From NCBI GenBank assembly GCA_964584415.1, contig CAZOZX010000109.1:1-7297 (forward strand): a stretch of 7,297 bases of DNA. Reading direction: 5' to 3'. Below the pieces are notes generated by a model. It was not told the origin of the DNA and searched no databases. It saw only the letters and a list, made by a program, of their open reading frames with translations. A program made the position numbers and the translations under genes. Of this stretch, positions 7,129-7,297 are shown piece after piece. Position 1 is the stretch's first letter. Every line of letters starts with the position of its first letter. Source of the stretch: PHAA01 sp964584415. GTDB taxonomy: Bacteria > Bacillota > Syntrophomonadia > Syntrophomonadales > Syntrophomonadaceae.

Positions 7129-7297
7129 TTGCCAACACGAAATATCAGGTTTCACATAGTTTTAAATCCGAACCAATTGGCAACCGCATCGAGATAGCAG
7201 ATAGATTTTGGCCAAGATTCAGAGGTCTATTAGGTAGGGACGGACTAAAGGAAGGTGAAGGATTACTCATTTCACCATGTTCATCAATACATTGTTT
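7125..7297 (+). CDS. DUF192-family protein, N-terminal part (3' truncated by window)
   Basis: The frame opens at ATG 7125, which overlaps the tadC stop as ATGA, and stays open for 57 codons to the window end. Its residues 25-57 read ADRFWPRFRGLLGRDGLKEG followed by EGLLISPCSSIHC. This matches the DUF192 signature (A-x-x-x-x-x-R-x-x-G-L-M/L-G-R, then L-x-x-G-x-G-L-L-I-x-P-C, then I-H, usually followed by a phi-x-M). DUF192 proteins are small (about 110-170 residues) and of unknown biochemical role; most of this one lies outside the window. No signal peptide is visible in the first 25 residues, so a cytoplasmic location is likely. There is no good ribosome binding site, so expression probably depends on coupling to tadC. 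The family call is fairly secure; a role in the Tad system is only suggested by the arrangement. Confidence 0.8.
   Translation, partial: MIANTKYQVSHSFKSEPIGNRIEIADRFWPRFRGLLGRDGLKEGEGLLISPCSSIHC

Noticed and set aside
1..7297. CRISPR arrays, tRNA/rRNA genes, insertion sequences or attachment sites
   Set aside because: No regularly spaced direct repeats, transposase motifs, terminal inverted repeats or RNA-gene signatures were seen; nearly the whole window is coding sequence of one operon.

Overview
The window is a single-strand gene cluster for a Tad/Flp-type (tight adherence, type IVc) pilus or related secretion apparatus. All recognised genes are on the + strand, tightly spaced or overlapping, with no terminator-like structure between them, so it reads as the middle of one operon cut at both ends. 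The likely host is a monoderm Firmicute, probably a Clostridia/Peptococcaceae-like anaerobe. That is inference from three things: strong GGAGG-type ribosome binding sites, the style of the Tad proteins, and cpaB followed directly by cpaE with no secretin gene between them. I cannot name a species.

Layout: 1-129 is the 3' end of a TadE-like minor pilin gene. 141-1793 is a large TadG-like protein with the classical N-terminal Tad motif, an unusual central insertion carrying degenerate ~42-residue repeats, and an unrecognised C-terminal domain. 1866-2564 is cpaB/rcpC (SAF domain). 2604-3836 is cpaE/tadZ (receiver domain fused to a ParA/MinD-like ATPase). 3848-5215 is the cpaF/tadA secretion ATPase reading frame, interrupted at its 29th codon by an in-frame TAA; the intact downstream frame starts at TTG 4040. 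5230-6189 is tadB and 6202-7128 is tadC, the two inner-membrane platform proteins. From 7125 to the window end is the 5' part of a DUF192-family gene that overlaps tadC by ATGA.

How they work together (established for Tad systems): CpaF hexamers hydrolyse ATP on the cytoplasmic face of a TadB/TadC platform to extract and polymerise Flp-type pilins. CpaE/TadZ positions the machine. TadE/TadG-like proteins are minor or surface components. CpaB is an extracytoplasmic assembly factor. The Flp pilin and the TadV/CpaA prepilin peptidase are not in the window and presumably lie in the flanks.

No wholly new system is evident; this is a recognisable Tad locus. The points that deserve a second look are the in-frame stop in cpaF, the repeat-bearing insertion in the TadG-like protein, and the DUF192 gene translationally coupled to tadC. 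There is no intergenic stretch over 300 bases. The longest span without an intact reading frame is 3837-4039, which still encodes the conserved CpaF N-terminus.
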